From Elusimicrobiota bacterium (GTDB lineage: Bacteria > Elusimicrobiota > Elusimicrobia > UBA1565 > UBA9628): a stretch of DNA of 16,664 nucleotides. The stretch covers positions 1 to 16,664 of the forward strand of contig JAGWMT010000044.1 in assembly GCA_028871595.1 (NCBI GenBank), written 5' to 3'. The notes below the pieces were generated by a model. That model made no database searches. It had not been told where the DNA came from and was given only the letters and a program-made list of their open reading frames with translations. The position numbers and the translations under genes were made by a program. Positions 12,401-15,915 of the stretch are shown one piece after another. How positions within the stretch are numbered: the stretch's first letter is position 1; every line of letters starts with the position of its first letter.

Positions 12401-15001
12401 CCGGCGCTGCCCACCGGCCAGACGGGTTCCGGGTTGAACCGTATCGAGACCTCGCTCGACGGCGCGCCCTTCGCGCGCTACGCCGCCGCGCTCACTTTGG
12501 CCGAAGGCCGCCACGTGATCTCGTACCGAGCGGTCGATAACGTGGGCAATGTCGAACTCGCTCATTCGATCTCGATCCAGTCCGACGCGACGCCGCCCGT
12601 GAGCGCGCTCGTCATCGGCGTGCCGCAATTCCAGCTTCCGGGCGGCCTGCTGGTCAGTTCGCGCACCCCGTTCTCGATCGCGGCCGTCGATCCCGTGACG
12701 AACAACGTCGCCTCGGGCGTCAAGGACACCTATTCCCGCGTTTCGGATGTCGCCCCGAGCAGCGCCGCCTTCGCGCTCTCAAGCGCGCCGTTCACGCTGG
12801 CCGGCGCGGACGTGAACAAGGTCGTCGAGTTCTTCTCGCGCGACAACGTGCTCAATACGGAAGTCGTCAAGTCGAGCACGGTCCTGCTCGATTCGACGCC
12901 GCCCGAGGTCGCCTTGCTCTCGCCCGCGGCGTGCGACTCGGGAATCTGCCGCGTGCTCAAGGGCAAGTTCTCCGTGCTTGGGACCGCGCGCGACCCGCAC
13001 TTCGGCAATTACCGGCTCGAGTTCGCGGCGGGCCAGAACGCCACGGCCGTATTTACGCTCATCAGCTCGGGCACGGTCGCCGTCAGCTCGGGCGCGCTCG
13101 GGACCTGGGACGCCTCGAAACTGTCGGGCTGGCTCAGCCTGCGGCTGACCGCGACCGACCTCGTCCAAAACGTCTCGTCGCTGACGCTGAACGTCTTCGT
13201 CGGCGACCCCGGCGAGCTGCTGCTGCTCGGCAACCACGAGCTGTTTAATATGCCTGAGGGCGCGGCCGTGGGCGCGGACGGGACGATCTACGTGGCCGAC
13301 ACGAACAACGACCGCGTGGCGGTGTTCTCGAGCACGGGGACCATGCTCGCCGCCTTCGGGACCCATGGCGGAGACGACCAGCGCGTCTCGACGGGGACTT
13401 TGCGCCTCAACAAGCCCGCGGTCGTGGCGGTCGACGCGTCGGGCGCCATCTACGTCGCCGACACAAATAATAACCGCGTGCTCAAGCTCTCGGCCACCGG
13501 ACAGATCCTGCTGGACATCGGCGCGCGCAAAGCCGAGAAGAACGGCGATGTCGACTTTGAAGACGGCGCCGGCCCGGGGCAATTCCTCCATCCCAAGGGC
13601 GTCGCTCTCGACGGCGCGGGGGACATCTACGTCGCCGACACCTACAATCACCGCGTGCAAGTTTTCAATTCGTCCGGGACGTTCCTGCGCCAGTTCGCCT
13701 TGCCCGCCGTCGTGAAGGCCAAGGCGGGCGACGAAGGCGACGATGAGGACAAGACGAGCGACCTCGGCACGCCGTTCGGCGTGGCCGTGGACGGCGCGGG
13801 CGACGTCTACGCAGCCGACCCCAAGGGCCACCGCGCGCTCAAGTTCGACGCGACCGGGAAGCTGCTCCTGAGCCTGCCCGCCGTCGGCGACCACGGCGAG
13901 CCCGGCCAGCCCGCGGGCGTCGCCGTGACCGCGAGCGGCGACTGCCTGCTGGTCTCGGACCGAAAGCTCGACCGCGTCCTGAAATACGACCTCCAGGGCG
14001 GGCAGAACCTGCTCTTCGGGGTCCTGGGCAAACTCAAGGACGACGCCGCGCCTGAAGGGATCGTCTTCAAGCGGCCCCTGGGCCTGGCGCTGGACGCGCA
14101 GGGGAACCTCTTCGTCGCCGACCGCGACAACGAGCGCATCGAGAAGTTCGGCCTGCCTACGGGACAGGCTCCTCTCATCGTCCCGCCGCCCGGCCCTGAG
14201 GATCCCGACACGGCGCGCGACGTGGTGGACAAGAACGAGGGGGGCGAAGTCGCGCGCGCCGACCACGCCGCCGTGGACATACCGGCCGGGGCGGCGCCCC
14301 AGGACCTCAAGGTCACCGTCTCGACGCCGTCGCTCCTCAGCGCGGCCGACGAAGCCAGCCGCCAGCACGCGGTGGACGACAAGCAGCTCAAGACCGCCTC
14401 CCCGCCGGTCGAGTACGGCCCCGAGGGCACGCAGTTCGCGGCCCCCGTCACGCTCACCTTGCCCTACAGCCCCGACCTGGTGGCCCTCCAGGGCATCGAC
14501 GAGACGAGCCTCAAGGTCCACTATTGGAACCGCACAACGGGCAAGTGGGAGGATCTGGACTCGACGGTCGACGAGAAGAATCACACGATCACGGCCAAGA
14601 CCTCGCACTTCTCGCTGTACCAGGTCTTCTCGAGCACCGTCTCGACGCTCGGCCTCCAGCCGCTGGCGATCGGCGACCCGACGTTCACATACCACGACGC
14701 CTACGCCTTCCCCAATCCCGTGCGCGGCGTGAGCGCCGTCACCATCCGCATCCAAGTGGGACTGGCCGACTCGGTCGAGGTCCACGTCTACGACCTGACC
14801 GGCCGCCGCGTCCACGCCTCTTCGGACTTCACGCTCAACACGGGTCTCGACGACGGCAACGGCAAGGGCACGCAGTACACCTACGACCACGTCTGGAGCG
14901 TGTCGGGCGTGGGCTCGGGCGTGTATACCTATGTGATCACCGCCAAGAAGGCGGGGAAGTCGGACATCCACAAGACCGGCCGCATCGGCGTGGTGAAATA
15001 A
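2..15001 (+). CDS. Giant multidomain surface protein (beta-helix, Fn3, 40 Ig-like repeats, NHL propeller, T9SS-type C-terminus), 5' partial
   Basis: The frame is open from base 2 to a TAA at 14999-15001 and holds 4,999 visible residues, roughly half a megadalton. The GTG at 17 is not a credible start: in-frame codons continue upstream to the window edge, the protein is already inside a beta-helix, and the GGAGGA before the GTG has no spacer. The true start and any signal peptide lie outside. Domain order: beta-helix tail, Fn3-like, ZU5-like, forty Ig-like/OmpL47-type repeats, a divergent Ig-like unit, six NHL repeats, a second ZU5-like domain, and a FlgD-like/T9SS type A-like terminal domain. 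No enzyme motif is visible. The likely role is an exported, surface-attached adhesin or structural stalk; the binding partner is unknown. The PorV-like gene starts on the next base, which suggests one transcript and a secretion partnership. Frame integrity over 15 kb argues that the gene is functional. The reading frame is certain; the function is inferred. Confidence 0.93.
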   Translation, partial: RIAGGVGSIELSSNTISGSGTYGLALDQDNLGGATNNNIIGNTISNTSGVGIWFSGGGQNGNRVYRNNFVNNGQQAVTNGSVNTWSEPYPVGGNNWTPFAGAVDTRYGDQQNLPVKDGVSDVPFALDAGNKDAYPFMNQNGWLVDTIPPRPIKDVHPDLTFSNIGWSAPGDDWDQGDMTLSSRKGVYDIRVAATKLTQANFETTGTETISPVKSSPTFQDGIPTAALSFPNPNGFNFVAIKSTDAAGNTSSISNPLLMFNPATQQVSYLTQSPEPTPIASILSIIPGVQLNFASPADQNAIFQLAQNVGNAPIGSVYLCSGNTSPLTFPPPGATVTFSYASFGISDPTALRILKTDASNMVVLPTPTIDSVNQTVSDSIGSCSFFVLATIPTDSLPPRTALNIGLPNHGSAPVAVNTFTPLSFVSTDDFRVVGDSAGVGVAATYDSVDGSPFALVASSFTISAEGLHSIRFYSVDNAGHQETVETSTVAVDHTPPVTQVSVSSPVFYAVDGSTYVSPASDVGFSVTDPLSAGIASGPQSTFYTVDAGGLTQYYSSFTLTEGAHALTFQSSDWVGNNESLKSVTLKADGTPPSTQLVIQGTQTVNGGVLYVNYGAVFGFAAQDTISHGVASGVKQTLYNVDGGAFGPFQAAFALAAGTHTLAYQSIDNVGNLEIPRVSTFTVLPNDVLPPRTTLIVGRPQYGASPLLVSSATPFGLSAVDDALTVGDGVGSGIAQRYYAIDGGAFLALASSFTVSGAGSHLIRYYSVDLVGNTEAVRASTVAVDDTPPATSLAVSTPLYAGYVSPSTVFSLSAVDPIVSGVASGVAGTFVSSGTAPAAAYAGPFALAGPEGAKTISFYSKDNLSNAEVVQSTTVFLDATPPVTTVSIGASSYTYLGAIYFTPQSPVSISAADPALSVGVPGSGVARVLVAVDGGAYKTVSAPLTFADGLHSIQYQSVDNIGNVGSVRYFTLRSDGTPPVTQLAIQGTQIVSGGILYVSTGAVFGLTAQDPISHFVASGVNQTLYSVDGGALGPYRTSFSLALGTHTIAYQSVDNVGNVETLHVTSLMVRPSDILPPRTTLIVGQPQYGTSPLLVTFATPFGLSAVDDAVTVGDGAGSGVAQRYYAIDGGAFLAFASSFTISGAGSHLIRYYSVDLVGNTEAVHTSTVAVDDTPPATSLAISTPLYAGYVSPSTVFSLLAVDPIISGVASGVGETFVSSGTAPAAAYAGPFTLAGPEGAKTISYDSKDTLANTEVVQSTTVFLDATPPVTSLLIAGGHQLSVSGGVYVSADARLALTAIDPGAPGAASGVAFTRWQDNGGAFQVYGTSIALSEGTHAVAYQSQDNVQNLEVLRSTVIFVDATAPNSAASVGAPSYTASDGTLYIGTSTPVSITASDPPLPGGHAGSGVARIEVSVDSAAYVAYPAPLTFAEGRHLVLYRAVDQTGNIESAHALALSVDATAPVTTLAVSAPSAGGFVSAATLFSLSAVDPVVGGVASGVAATRYSLDGGAFAAYAAPFGFAGADGAHVISYQSVDDIGNAESVRSATFQLDQTPPIATAHVGVPSYTASDGTLYVAPATPMTFTAADAASGVDRIEVAVDGGGYATYSSTLTFAEGRHTVLYRAVDKVGNVEAALTLSLQSDATPSVTAFAPSAAFFTANSHDYAPVGFFYTLTANDPASNNVASGLAFTRYALDGAAFQTYVSTFGLVEGVRQIAFQSQDNVGNLELAKSATVYVDATSPLTTLLVVGGRQFPGPDAFTFYASSDTRLALPAVDPVVNGAASDVAFTQYQDNGGAFQTYLSSLSLAEGAHRLGYQSSDNVRNQEAPRSTNVWVDATPPATTASIGSPTFTAADGTIYVAPATPITFAAVDPALPTGQPGSGLNRIETSLDGAPFTPYAAALTLAEGRHTIVYRAVDDVGNVEAARSIALQSDATPPLTALAVSAPNYQGFVSSSTLLTLSAADPIVNGVASGVAATRYRVNGGTFAAAPSAFRLSGPDGAYAIDYQSQDNVGNLEVVRSTSVLLDQTPPVTSVQIGAPNFVAADGTQYVGPATPVALSAADPVVNGAASGVDRIEVAVDGGPFTAYTSPLTFAEGRHAIQYRAIDRVGNVEAAHTLLLQSDNTPPVTAFQPSGAYFTAAGRNYAPLSFNYALPAQDPVANGVASGVAATLFRVDAGAFTRYVSAFGLTEGVRQVAFQSSDNVSNEELLKSATVYVDATAPVTALTIGQPQFAAPSGTLFVGPAAAFALAAQDPVVQGAASGVSAVSVRVDASAYSLYSASFTLTPGDGLRTVGWFAVDNVGNAETPKISTVALDATPPLTSLLIVGGRQFPGPNAAAFYASSDTRLALPAADPMINGAASGVAFTQYQDNGGAFQTFAAPFGLPEGAHALGYQSQDRVANLEVLRSTTVLIDATPPVSTVHIGTPLFVASDGTNYITPVTPITFSAADPALGGTATPGSGVSRIEAAIDGGAFATYTAALTFAEGRHTILFRSIDDVGNVEAAQTLNVRSDNTSPQTALAVIGGKQATSTTANSFYASADTHFGLPAVDPIVGNVASGVAFTRYQDNGGAFQAFAASVTLSEGSHLLAYQSQDNVGNLEVLRSTTVLVDATPPVSAAAIGLPLFVAADGTKYIAPATPVTLSAFDPTVNGVASGMDRIEASIDGAAYATYASTLTFAEGRHTVLFRAVDRVGNVEAAHTLLLQSDNTPPLTALTLVGGRQAAGPSTGSFYASADTRYALPSVDPVVNGTASGVAFTRYQDNGGAFQTFTSPFSLAEGSHAISYQSQDNVGHLEVARSTTVLVDVTAPKTTVSIGLPLFVAANGVNYITPTTPVTFSAVDPTVSGVASGVDRVEVNIDGAGFVAYGAALTFAEGRHTVLFRAIDRVGNVEAAQTLALQSDNTPPATAFQPSGTLFTVTAPEGPRSYAPAQFTYSLPAVDPVVNNVASGVALTRYRAGQVTNFASSPSYAPGPFQAFAAPLNLAEGIRRVDFQSQDDVGNLELLKSATVFVDATPPATALAIGGPKFDPGNGQPVFIAAPTQLSLSAVDPAVQEVASGVNAIFFHRNADPFVAYSSSFTLPLPDGFKTVAWYAVDNVGNQELTKATTVFLDNTPPQTGLAVIGGHQFPESDAVTFYASSDTRLALPAFDPIVGGAASGLAFTQYQDNGGAFQTFASAFGLPEGVHALGYRSQDRVANLEVLRSTTALIDATPPVSTAHIGTPLFVASDGTNYITPATPITFTAADPALAGTATPGSGVSRIETAIDGGAFAAYTAALTFAEGRHTILFRSIDNVGNVEAAQTLNVRSDNTSPQTALAVIGGKQASSTTANSFYASADTHFGLPAADPIAGNVASGVAFTRWQDNGGAFLTFTAPFSLVEGSHAISYQSQDNVGNLEVLRSTTVLVDATPPVSTVTIGLPLFVAADGTKYIAPATPVTLSAFDPTVNGVASGVDRIEASIDGAAYATYASTLTFAEGRHTVLFRAVDRAGNVEAAHTLLLQSDNTAPLTAFQPSGAYFSADGRSYAPLAFTYALPAQDPVVSGVASGVALTRYRAGQVTNFASSHSYEPGSFQAFAAPLSFAEGIRRVDFQSQDNVGNLELLKSATVFVDATAPVTALSVGGPTFDPGSGRPVFIAAQTLLSLSAVDPTVQEVASGVNAISFRRDADPFAAYSSSFTLPLPDGFKTVAWYAVDNVGNQELSKATTVFLDNTPPQTGLAVIGGHQFPGPDAVTFYASSDTRLALPAFDPIVGGAASGLAFTQYQDNAGAFQTVAVPFGLAEGAHALGYRSQDKVQNTEVASSTNVWVDATPPASAFAFGAPYYQAPDGTNYITPATPVTFTAKDPVLPSGQPGAGVNRIEVAVDGGPFAVYTSSLTFAEGRHTILYRSIDNVANVEATRTLNVQSDATPPLTTLAALGGHQFPGPDAVSFFASADTRYSLPAVDPFVKNVASGVSFTRWQDNGGAFQMFGAAPALAEGVHHLAYQSQDNVSNLEVLRSTTALVDATPPQTSLLVSGGRQFAGPDASTFYASSDTRLVLISTDPLVNGVASGVAFTRWQDNGGAFMTYVSSLTLAEGAHAFAYQSADNVANLETPRSTNVWVDATPPVTSVSIGLPTFTAVDGTIYVATATPIAFAAADPALPTGQTGSGLNRIETSLDGAPFARYAAALTLAEGRHVISYRAVDNVGNVELAHSISIQSDATPPVSALVIGVPQFQLPGGLLVSSRTPFSIAAVDPVTNNVASGVKDTYSRVSDVAPSSAAFALSSAPFTLAGADVNKVVEFFSRDNVLNTEVVKSSTVLLDSTPPEVALLSPAACDSGICRVLKGKFSVLGTARDPHFGNYRLEFAAGQNATAVFTLISSGTVAVSSGALGTWDASKLSGWLSLRLTATDLVQNVSSLTLNVFVGDPGELLLLGNHELFNMPEGAAVGADGTIYVADTNNDRVAVFSSTGTMLAAFGTHGGDDQRVSTGTLRLNKPAVVAVDASGAIYVADTNNNRVLKLSATGQILLDIGARKAEKNGDVDFEDGAGPGQFLHPKGVALDGAGDIYVADTYNHRVQVFNSSGTFLRQFALPAVVKAKAGDEGDDEDKTSDLGTPFGVAVDGAGDVYAADPKGHRALKFDATGKLLLSLPAVGDHGEPGQPAGVAVTASGDCLLVSDRKLDRVLKYDLQGGQNLLFGVLGKLKDDAAPEGIVFKRPLGLALDAQGNLFVADRDNERIEKFGLPTGQAPLIVPPPGPEDPDTARDVVDKNEGGEVARADHAAVDIPAGAAPQDLKVTVSTPSLLSAADEASRQHAVDDKQLKTASPPVEYGPEGTQFAAPVTLTLPYSPDLVALQGIDETSLKVHYWNRTTGKWEDLDSTVDEKNHTITAKTSHFSLYQVFSSTVSTLGLQPLAIGDPTFTYHDAYAFPNPVRGVSAVTIRIQVGLADSVEVHVYDLTGRRVHASSDFTLNTGLDDGNGKGTQYTYDHVWSVSGVGSGVYTYVITAKKAGKSDIHKTGRIGVVK
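467..763 (+). other. Domain: fibronectin type III-like
   Basis: Residues about 151-249. The signature WSAPGDD, then YDIRVAATKLTQANF, then FVAIKSTDAAGNTSSISN follows a bacterial Fn3 pattern common in secreted proteins (W-x-APGDD, YDIRYS-x-x-x-ITxxNF, FAIKTxDEAGNxSxxSN). It is the only Fn3-like unit in the protein and joins the beta-helix to the ZU5-like domain. Its DNA is less GC-rich than its surroundings: 31 of 60 bases in 481-540 and in 541-600, and 29 of 60 in 661-720, against 42 of 60 in 301-360. It was probably added or exchanged separately from the helix. Confidence 0.75.
836..1165 (+). other. Domain: ZU5-like / all-beta domain before the repeat array
   Basis: Residues about 274-383. 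The layout is PPGATVTFSY, a short helix-like D-PTALRILKTD segment, a V-x-LPTPTID strand, then NQTVSDSIGSCSFFVLA. This matches the pattern of bacterial ZU5-like domains, where an A-x-LT-x-x-Y strand leads to L-x-x-YR/W-D, T-x-D-x-x-NT-V and SHFS-x-F-x-L. It resembles the better preserved copy at 14222-14630. It contains two cysteines (residues about 315 and 375), which are rare in this protein. The family call is from pattern only; a profile search would settle it. Confidence 0.55.
1766..2632 (+). repeat. Three-unit block R3-R5, first copy (partner at 2924-3790)
   Basis: The block of three Ig-like units is repeated at 2924-3790 (R7-R9). Both copies are 867 bp with no net length change and sit 1,158 bp apart, separated by the single unit R6. 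R4/R8 and R5/R9 are the closest pairs, including long matching runs such as the DNA around YAGYVSPSTVFSL and AYAGPF. The equal lengths indicate a segmental duplication of a four-unit span (R3-R6 or R4-R7), not independent unit gain. Confidence 0.85.
2924..3790 (+). repeat. Three-unit block R7-R9, second copy (partner at 1766-2632)
   Basis: This is the second copy of the R3-R5 block at the same length. R7 matches R3 (IQGTQ, then V-x-GG-x-LYV). R8 matches R4 (LPPRTTLIVG, then YYAIDGGAFLA). R9 matches R5, including the unusual SSGTAPAAAY loop that replaces the normal VDGGAF hairpin. Confidence 0.85.
5210..5797 (+). repeat. Two-unit block R15-R16 (partner R38-R39 at 12002-12589)
   Basis: R15 and R16 match R38 and R39 over 588 bp with no net length change, although the copies lie 6,792 bp apart. 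Shared features include the STNVWVDA junction between the two units and the segments DGTIYVA, DPALPTGQ and SGLNRIETSLDGAPF. This pairing links the early and late parts of the array, across more than 20 intervening units. Confidence 0.8.
6944..8116 (+). repeat. Four-unit block R21-R24 (partner R29-R32 at 9329-10501)
   Basis: Four consecutive units recur as R29-R32. Both blocks are 1,173 bp, the offset is 2,385 bp, and it holds at every unit boundary checked. The order is GGRQ/GGHQ unit, HIGTPLFVASDG unit, VIGGKQA unit, IGLPLFVAADG unit. R24 and R32 share an uninterrupted stretch of about 102 identical bases (7859-7960 against 10244-10345). That points to recent duplication or gene conversion. 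Confidence 0.88.
8699..9622 (+). repeat. Three-unit block R27-R29 (partner R33-R35 at 10502-11413)
   Basis: R27-R29 recur as R33-R35. The unit starts are 1,803 bp apart at R27/R33 and 1,791 bp apart from mid-R27 onward, because R27 has four extra codons (a TAPEG-type insertion before RSYAP). Both R27 and R33 replace the usual VDGGAF hairpin with a longer RAGQVTNFASS loop seen nowhere else in the array, which makes these two units clear copies of each other. Confidence 0.87.
9329..10501 (+). repeat. Four-unit block R29-R32 (partner R21-R24 at 6944-8116)
   Basis: This is the second copy of the R21-R24 block. It overlaps the R27-R29 block at R29, so R29 belongs to two different duplication pairs (R21 and R35). 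That is expected if successive unequal exchanges used different registers of a six-unit cassette. Confidence 0.85.
10502..11413 (+). repeat. Three-unit block R33-R35 (partner R27-R29 at 8699-9622)
   Basis: This is the second copy of the R27-R29 block. The match includes the RAGQVTNFASS loop, the PVFIAA and VQEVASGVNAI segments, the LPLPDGFKTVAWYAVDNVGN run and the following GGHQF unit. Beyond R35 the match weakens: R36 is still a type I unit in the D position but has its own start (GAPYYQAPDG). Confidence 0.85.
12002..12589 (+). repeat. Two-unit block R38-R39 (partner R15-R16 at 5210-5797)
   Basis: This is the distant copy of R15-R16. The block starts with a GGRQF unit ending STNVWVDA and continues with a type I unit carrying DPALPTGQ and SGLNRIETSLDGAPF. 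It is followed by R40, which has an expanded loop (SDVAPSSAAFA) and closes the regular array. Confidence 0.8.
12896..13210 (+). other. Domain: divergent Ig-like unit closing the array
   Basis: Residues about 4294-4398. It starts with TPP like the other units but then departs from them. It has a cysteine pair (ACDSGICRVL), a V-x-GTA-x-DPHFGNYRLEF strand and a GALGTWDASKLSGWLSLRLTATD ending. The pattern resembles Ig-like domains of secreted proteins that read V-x-GxAxDxxFxxYxLExG, followed by LGxWD and LRLxAxD. It links the repeat stalk to the NHL propeller. Exact family uncertain. Confidence 0.6.
13250..14160 (+). other. Domain: six NHL repeats, probable beta-propeller
   Basis: Residues about 4412-4715. 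Six copies of the pattern P-x-GVAVD-x-xG-x-IYVADT-x-NxRV-x-x-F-x-x-xG are visible: DGTIYVADTNNDRV, SGAIYVADTNNNRV, AGDIYVADTYNHRV, AGDVYAADPKGHRA, SGDCLLVSDRKLDRV and QGNLFVADRDNERI. Six blades fit a closed NHL propeller, a fold used for protein, glycan or RNA binding and in some lyases; I see no evidence for catalysis here. Blades 1-3 are near consensus; 4 and 5 have drifted. An acidic, Lys-rich insertion (AKAGDEGDDEDKTSD) sits between blades 3 and 4. Confidence 0.9.
14222..14630 (+). other. Domain: ZU5-like, C-terminal copy
   Basis: Residues about 4736-4871. It starts with GGEVARADHAAVDIPAGA and then DLKVTVST, continues with FAAPVTLTLPYSPDL and the L-x-VHYWNRTTGKWEDLDSTVD segment, and ends NHTITAKTSHFSLYQVF. 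That is the canonical order of bacterial ZU5-like domains (conserved DIPAGA, then V-x-L-x-YDP, YW-x-x-x-G-x-W, and T-x-x-x-THFS-x-YxV). It sits just before the terminal sorting domain, a common position in large secreted proteins of this type. Confidence 0.75.
14699..14998 (+). other. Domain: FlgD-like / T9SS type A-like C-terminal sorting domain
   Basis: Residues 4895-4994 end the protein. The motifs are AYAFPNPV, then VTIRIQ, then VEVHVYDLTGRRV, a W-x-V-x-GVGSGVYTYVITAK strand, and a basic KTGRIGVVK end. This is the FPNP, I-x-YD-x-xGR-V, G-x-YxYxI-x-A, K-x-x-x-x-V-K layout of FlgD-like Ig and Por-secretion type A C-terminal domains. In Bacteroidota these direct cargo through the type IX machinery and are then cleaved or anchored. 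The adjacent PorV-like gene supports the same role here; whether this organism has a full type IX system cannot be seen in the window. Confidence 0.78.
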
Positions 15002-15892
15002 ATGAGAGCGCTCAGGCTCGCCGTCTCGCTCGCACTGCTCGCCCAAGCCGCCGGGGCGGTCGAGACCGCGTCGTTCTTGAACGTCGGCGTGGGCGCGCGC
15101 GGCCTGGGCATGGGCGGGGCGTACACGGCGCTGGCCGACGACGCGGACGCGATCTACTGGAACCCGGCGGGGCTTGCACAAGTCGAGAAGCACGAGTTCC
15201 AGGCCAGCGACTCGGAGTTGGCTCAAAACACGCGCGAGGGCTTCTTTTCATATGCTCAGACCGTCCCCCTCGGCACGTTCGCTGCGGGTGCCACGTACCT
15301 CAACGAGGGAAGCATCGACGGCCGCGACGCCCAGGGGCACGCCACCGCCGGCTTCTCAGCCGCGGACGCGTCGGTGGCCGGCGCTTTCGCGTGCAAGACC
15401 GACCTCGTCGACCTCGGCGGCTCGGTCAAGTTCATCCAATCGCATATCGGCTCGGCCCAGGCCACGACGTTCGGCATGGACCTGGGCGCGCGCCGGCGGA
15501 TCGGCCCGGTCGTGCTCGGCGCGTCGCTGCGCAACCTCGGCCCCGGAATGAAGTTCGACTCGGAGACCGACGACCTGCCCATGAGGCTCGCCCTCGGCGC
15601 GGCATACAAGTTCGCGGGGGGGCACGCGCTGACGGCCGAGTTCACGAATGCGCCCCGCGCGGGCGGCAGCGATGCCGGCTTCGGCGGGGAGTACCAAGCG
15701 CTCAAGGGCATCTTCCTGCGCGCGGGCTACACGACGCAGAGCGCCATCGCCGGTGGGACCGGCTTCGACGCCGTACGTGGCCTGACCCTCGGCGTCGGCT
15801 ATCACTCCGCCCACTGGACGCTCGACTACGCTGCGGTCCCGATGGGCGAACTCGGCTCGACGCACCGCTTCACCCTCGGCACAAAATGGTGA
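15002..15892 (+). CDS. PorV/PorQ-family outer-membrane beta-barrel protein
   Basis: The protein has 296 residues. Residues 1-19 form a signal peptide (basic MRALR, hydrophobic core, cleavage after AGA). The mature start, SFLNVGVGARGLGMGGAYTA followed by LADDADAIYWNPAGLA, is the hallmark of the PorV/PorQ group of FadL-like barrels. Alternating beta strands follow (for example LGASLRNLGPGMKF and LRAGYTTQSA), and the chain ends in FTLGTKW, an aromatic terminus typical of BAM substrates. In Bacteroidota, PorV is the outer-membrane shuttle that receives type IX cargo from the translocon and passes it to the attachment complex. The start ATG directly follows the TAA of the giant gene and no Shine-Dalgarno is evident, so translational coupling is likely. 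At 296 residues it is near the short end for the family. The family call is strong; the role as partner of the upstream protein is inferred. Confidence 0.88.
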   Translation: MRALRLAVSLALLAQAAGAVETASFLNVGVGARGLGMGGAYTALADDADAIYWNPAGLAQVEKHEFQASDSELAQNTREGFFSYAQTVPLGTFAAGATYLNEGSIDGRDAQGHATAGFSAADASVAGAFACKTDLVDLGGSVKFIQSHIGSAQATTFGMDLGARRRIGPVVLGASLRNLGPGMKFDSETDDLPMRLALGAAYKFAGGHALTAEFTNAPRAGGSDAGFGGEYQALKGIFLRAGYTTQSAIAGGTGFDAVRGLTLGVGYHSAHWTLDYAAVPMGELGSTHRFTLGTKW

Positions 15893-15905
15893 TCCTTTTC
15901 TTATC

Positions 15906-15910
15906 AGAGG
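15906..15910 (+). promoter_or_regulatory. Ribosome binding site of the orphan gene
   Basis: AGAGG lies five bases before the ATG at 15916 and supports that start. The gap from the PorV-like stop is only 23 bases and holds no convincing terminator or promoter. Confidence 0.55.
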
Positions 15911-15915
15911 CTTGA

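Larger units (their letters stand above)
1181..12895 (+). repeat. Array of 40 tandem Ig-like / OmpL47-type repeats (R1-R40)
   Basis: Residues 389-4293 divide into 40 units averaging about 98 residues. Each begins with (T/L)(P/A/S)P and runs to the next D-x-TPP. The shared core is SGV, a variable strand, VDGGAF-x-x-Y, a hydrophobic strand with EG-x-H, then YQS-x-DNVGN-x-E. This matches the repeats annotated as OmpL47-type or Ig-like in large bacterial surface proteins. Main subtypes: type I (RIE-VDGG, FAEGRH, ending QSD) at R6, R11, R13, R16, R18, R22, R24, R26, R30, R32, R36, R39; GG(R/H/K)Q units with QDNGGAF at R10, R15, R21, R23, R25, R29, R31, R35, R37, R38; AFxPS units at R14, R19, R27, R33; and units with a WF/WYAVDNVGN strand (R28 and R34 also DGFKTV) at R20, R28, R34. 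No two type I units are adjacent. I see no cysteine in the array. An extended spacer or adhesive stalk is the likely role. Confidence 0.88.

Noticed and set aside
1181..12895. Regularly spaced repeats that might suggest a CRISPR array or non-coding satellite.
   Set aside because: The period is about 290 bp, all indels are in frame, and the repeats translate into one continuous Ig-like domain series.
13250..14160. NHL propeller considered as a peptidyl-alpha-hydroxyglycine lyase or other enzyme.
   Set aside because: NHL repeats occur in many non-enzymatic binding proteins, and I could not identify a metal-binding or catalytic set of residues.
14524..15915. A 463-codon + strand frame overlapping the end of the giant gene and all of the PorV-like gene.
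   Set aside because: Its translation is Arg/Gly/His-rich without domains, whereas the overlapped frames encode clear FlgD-like and PorV-like sequence.
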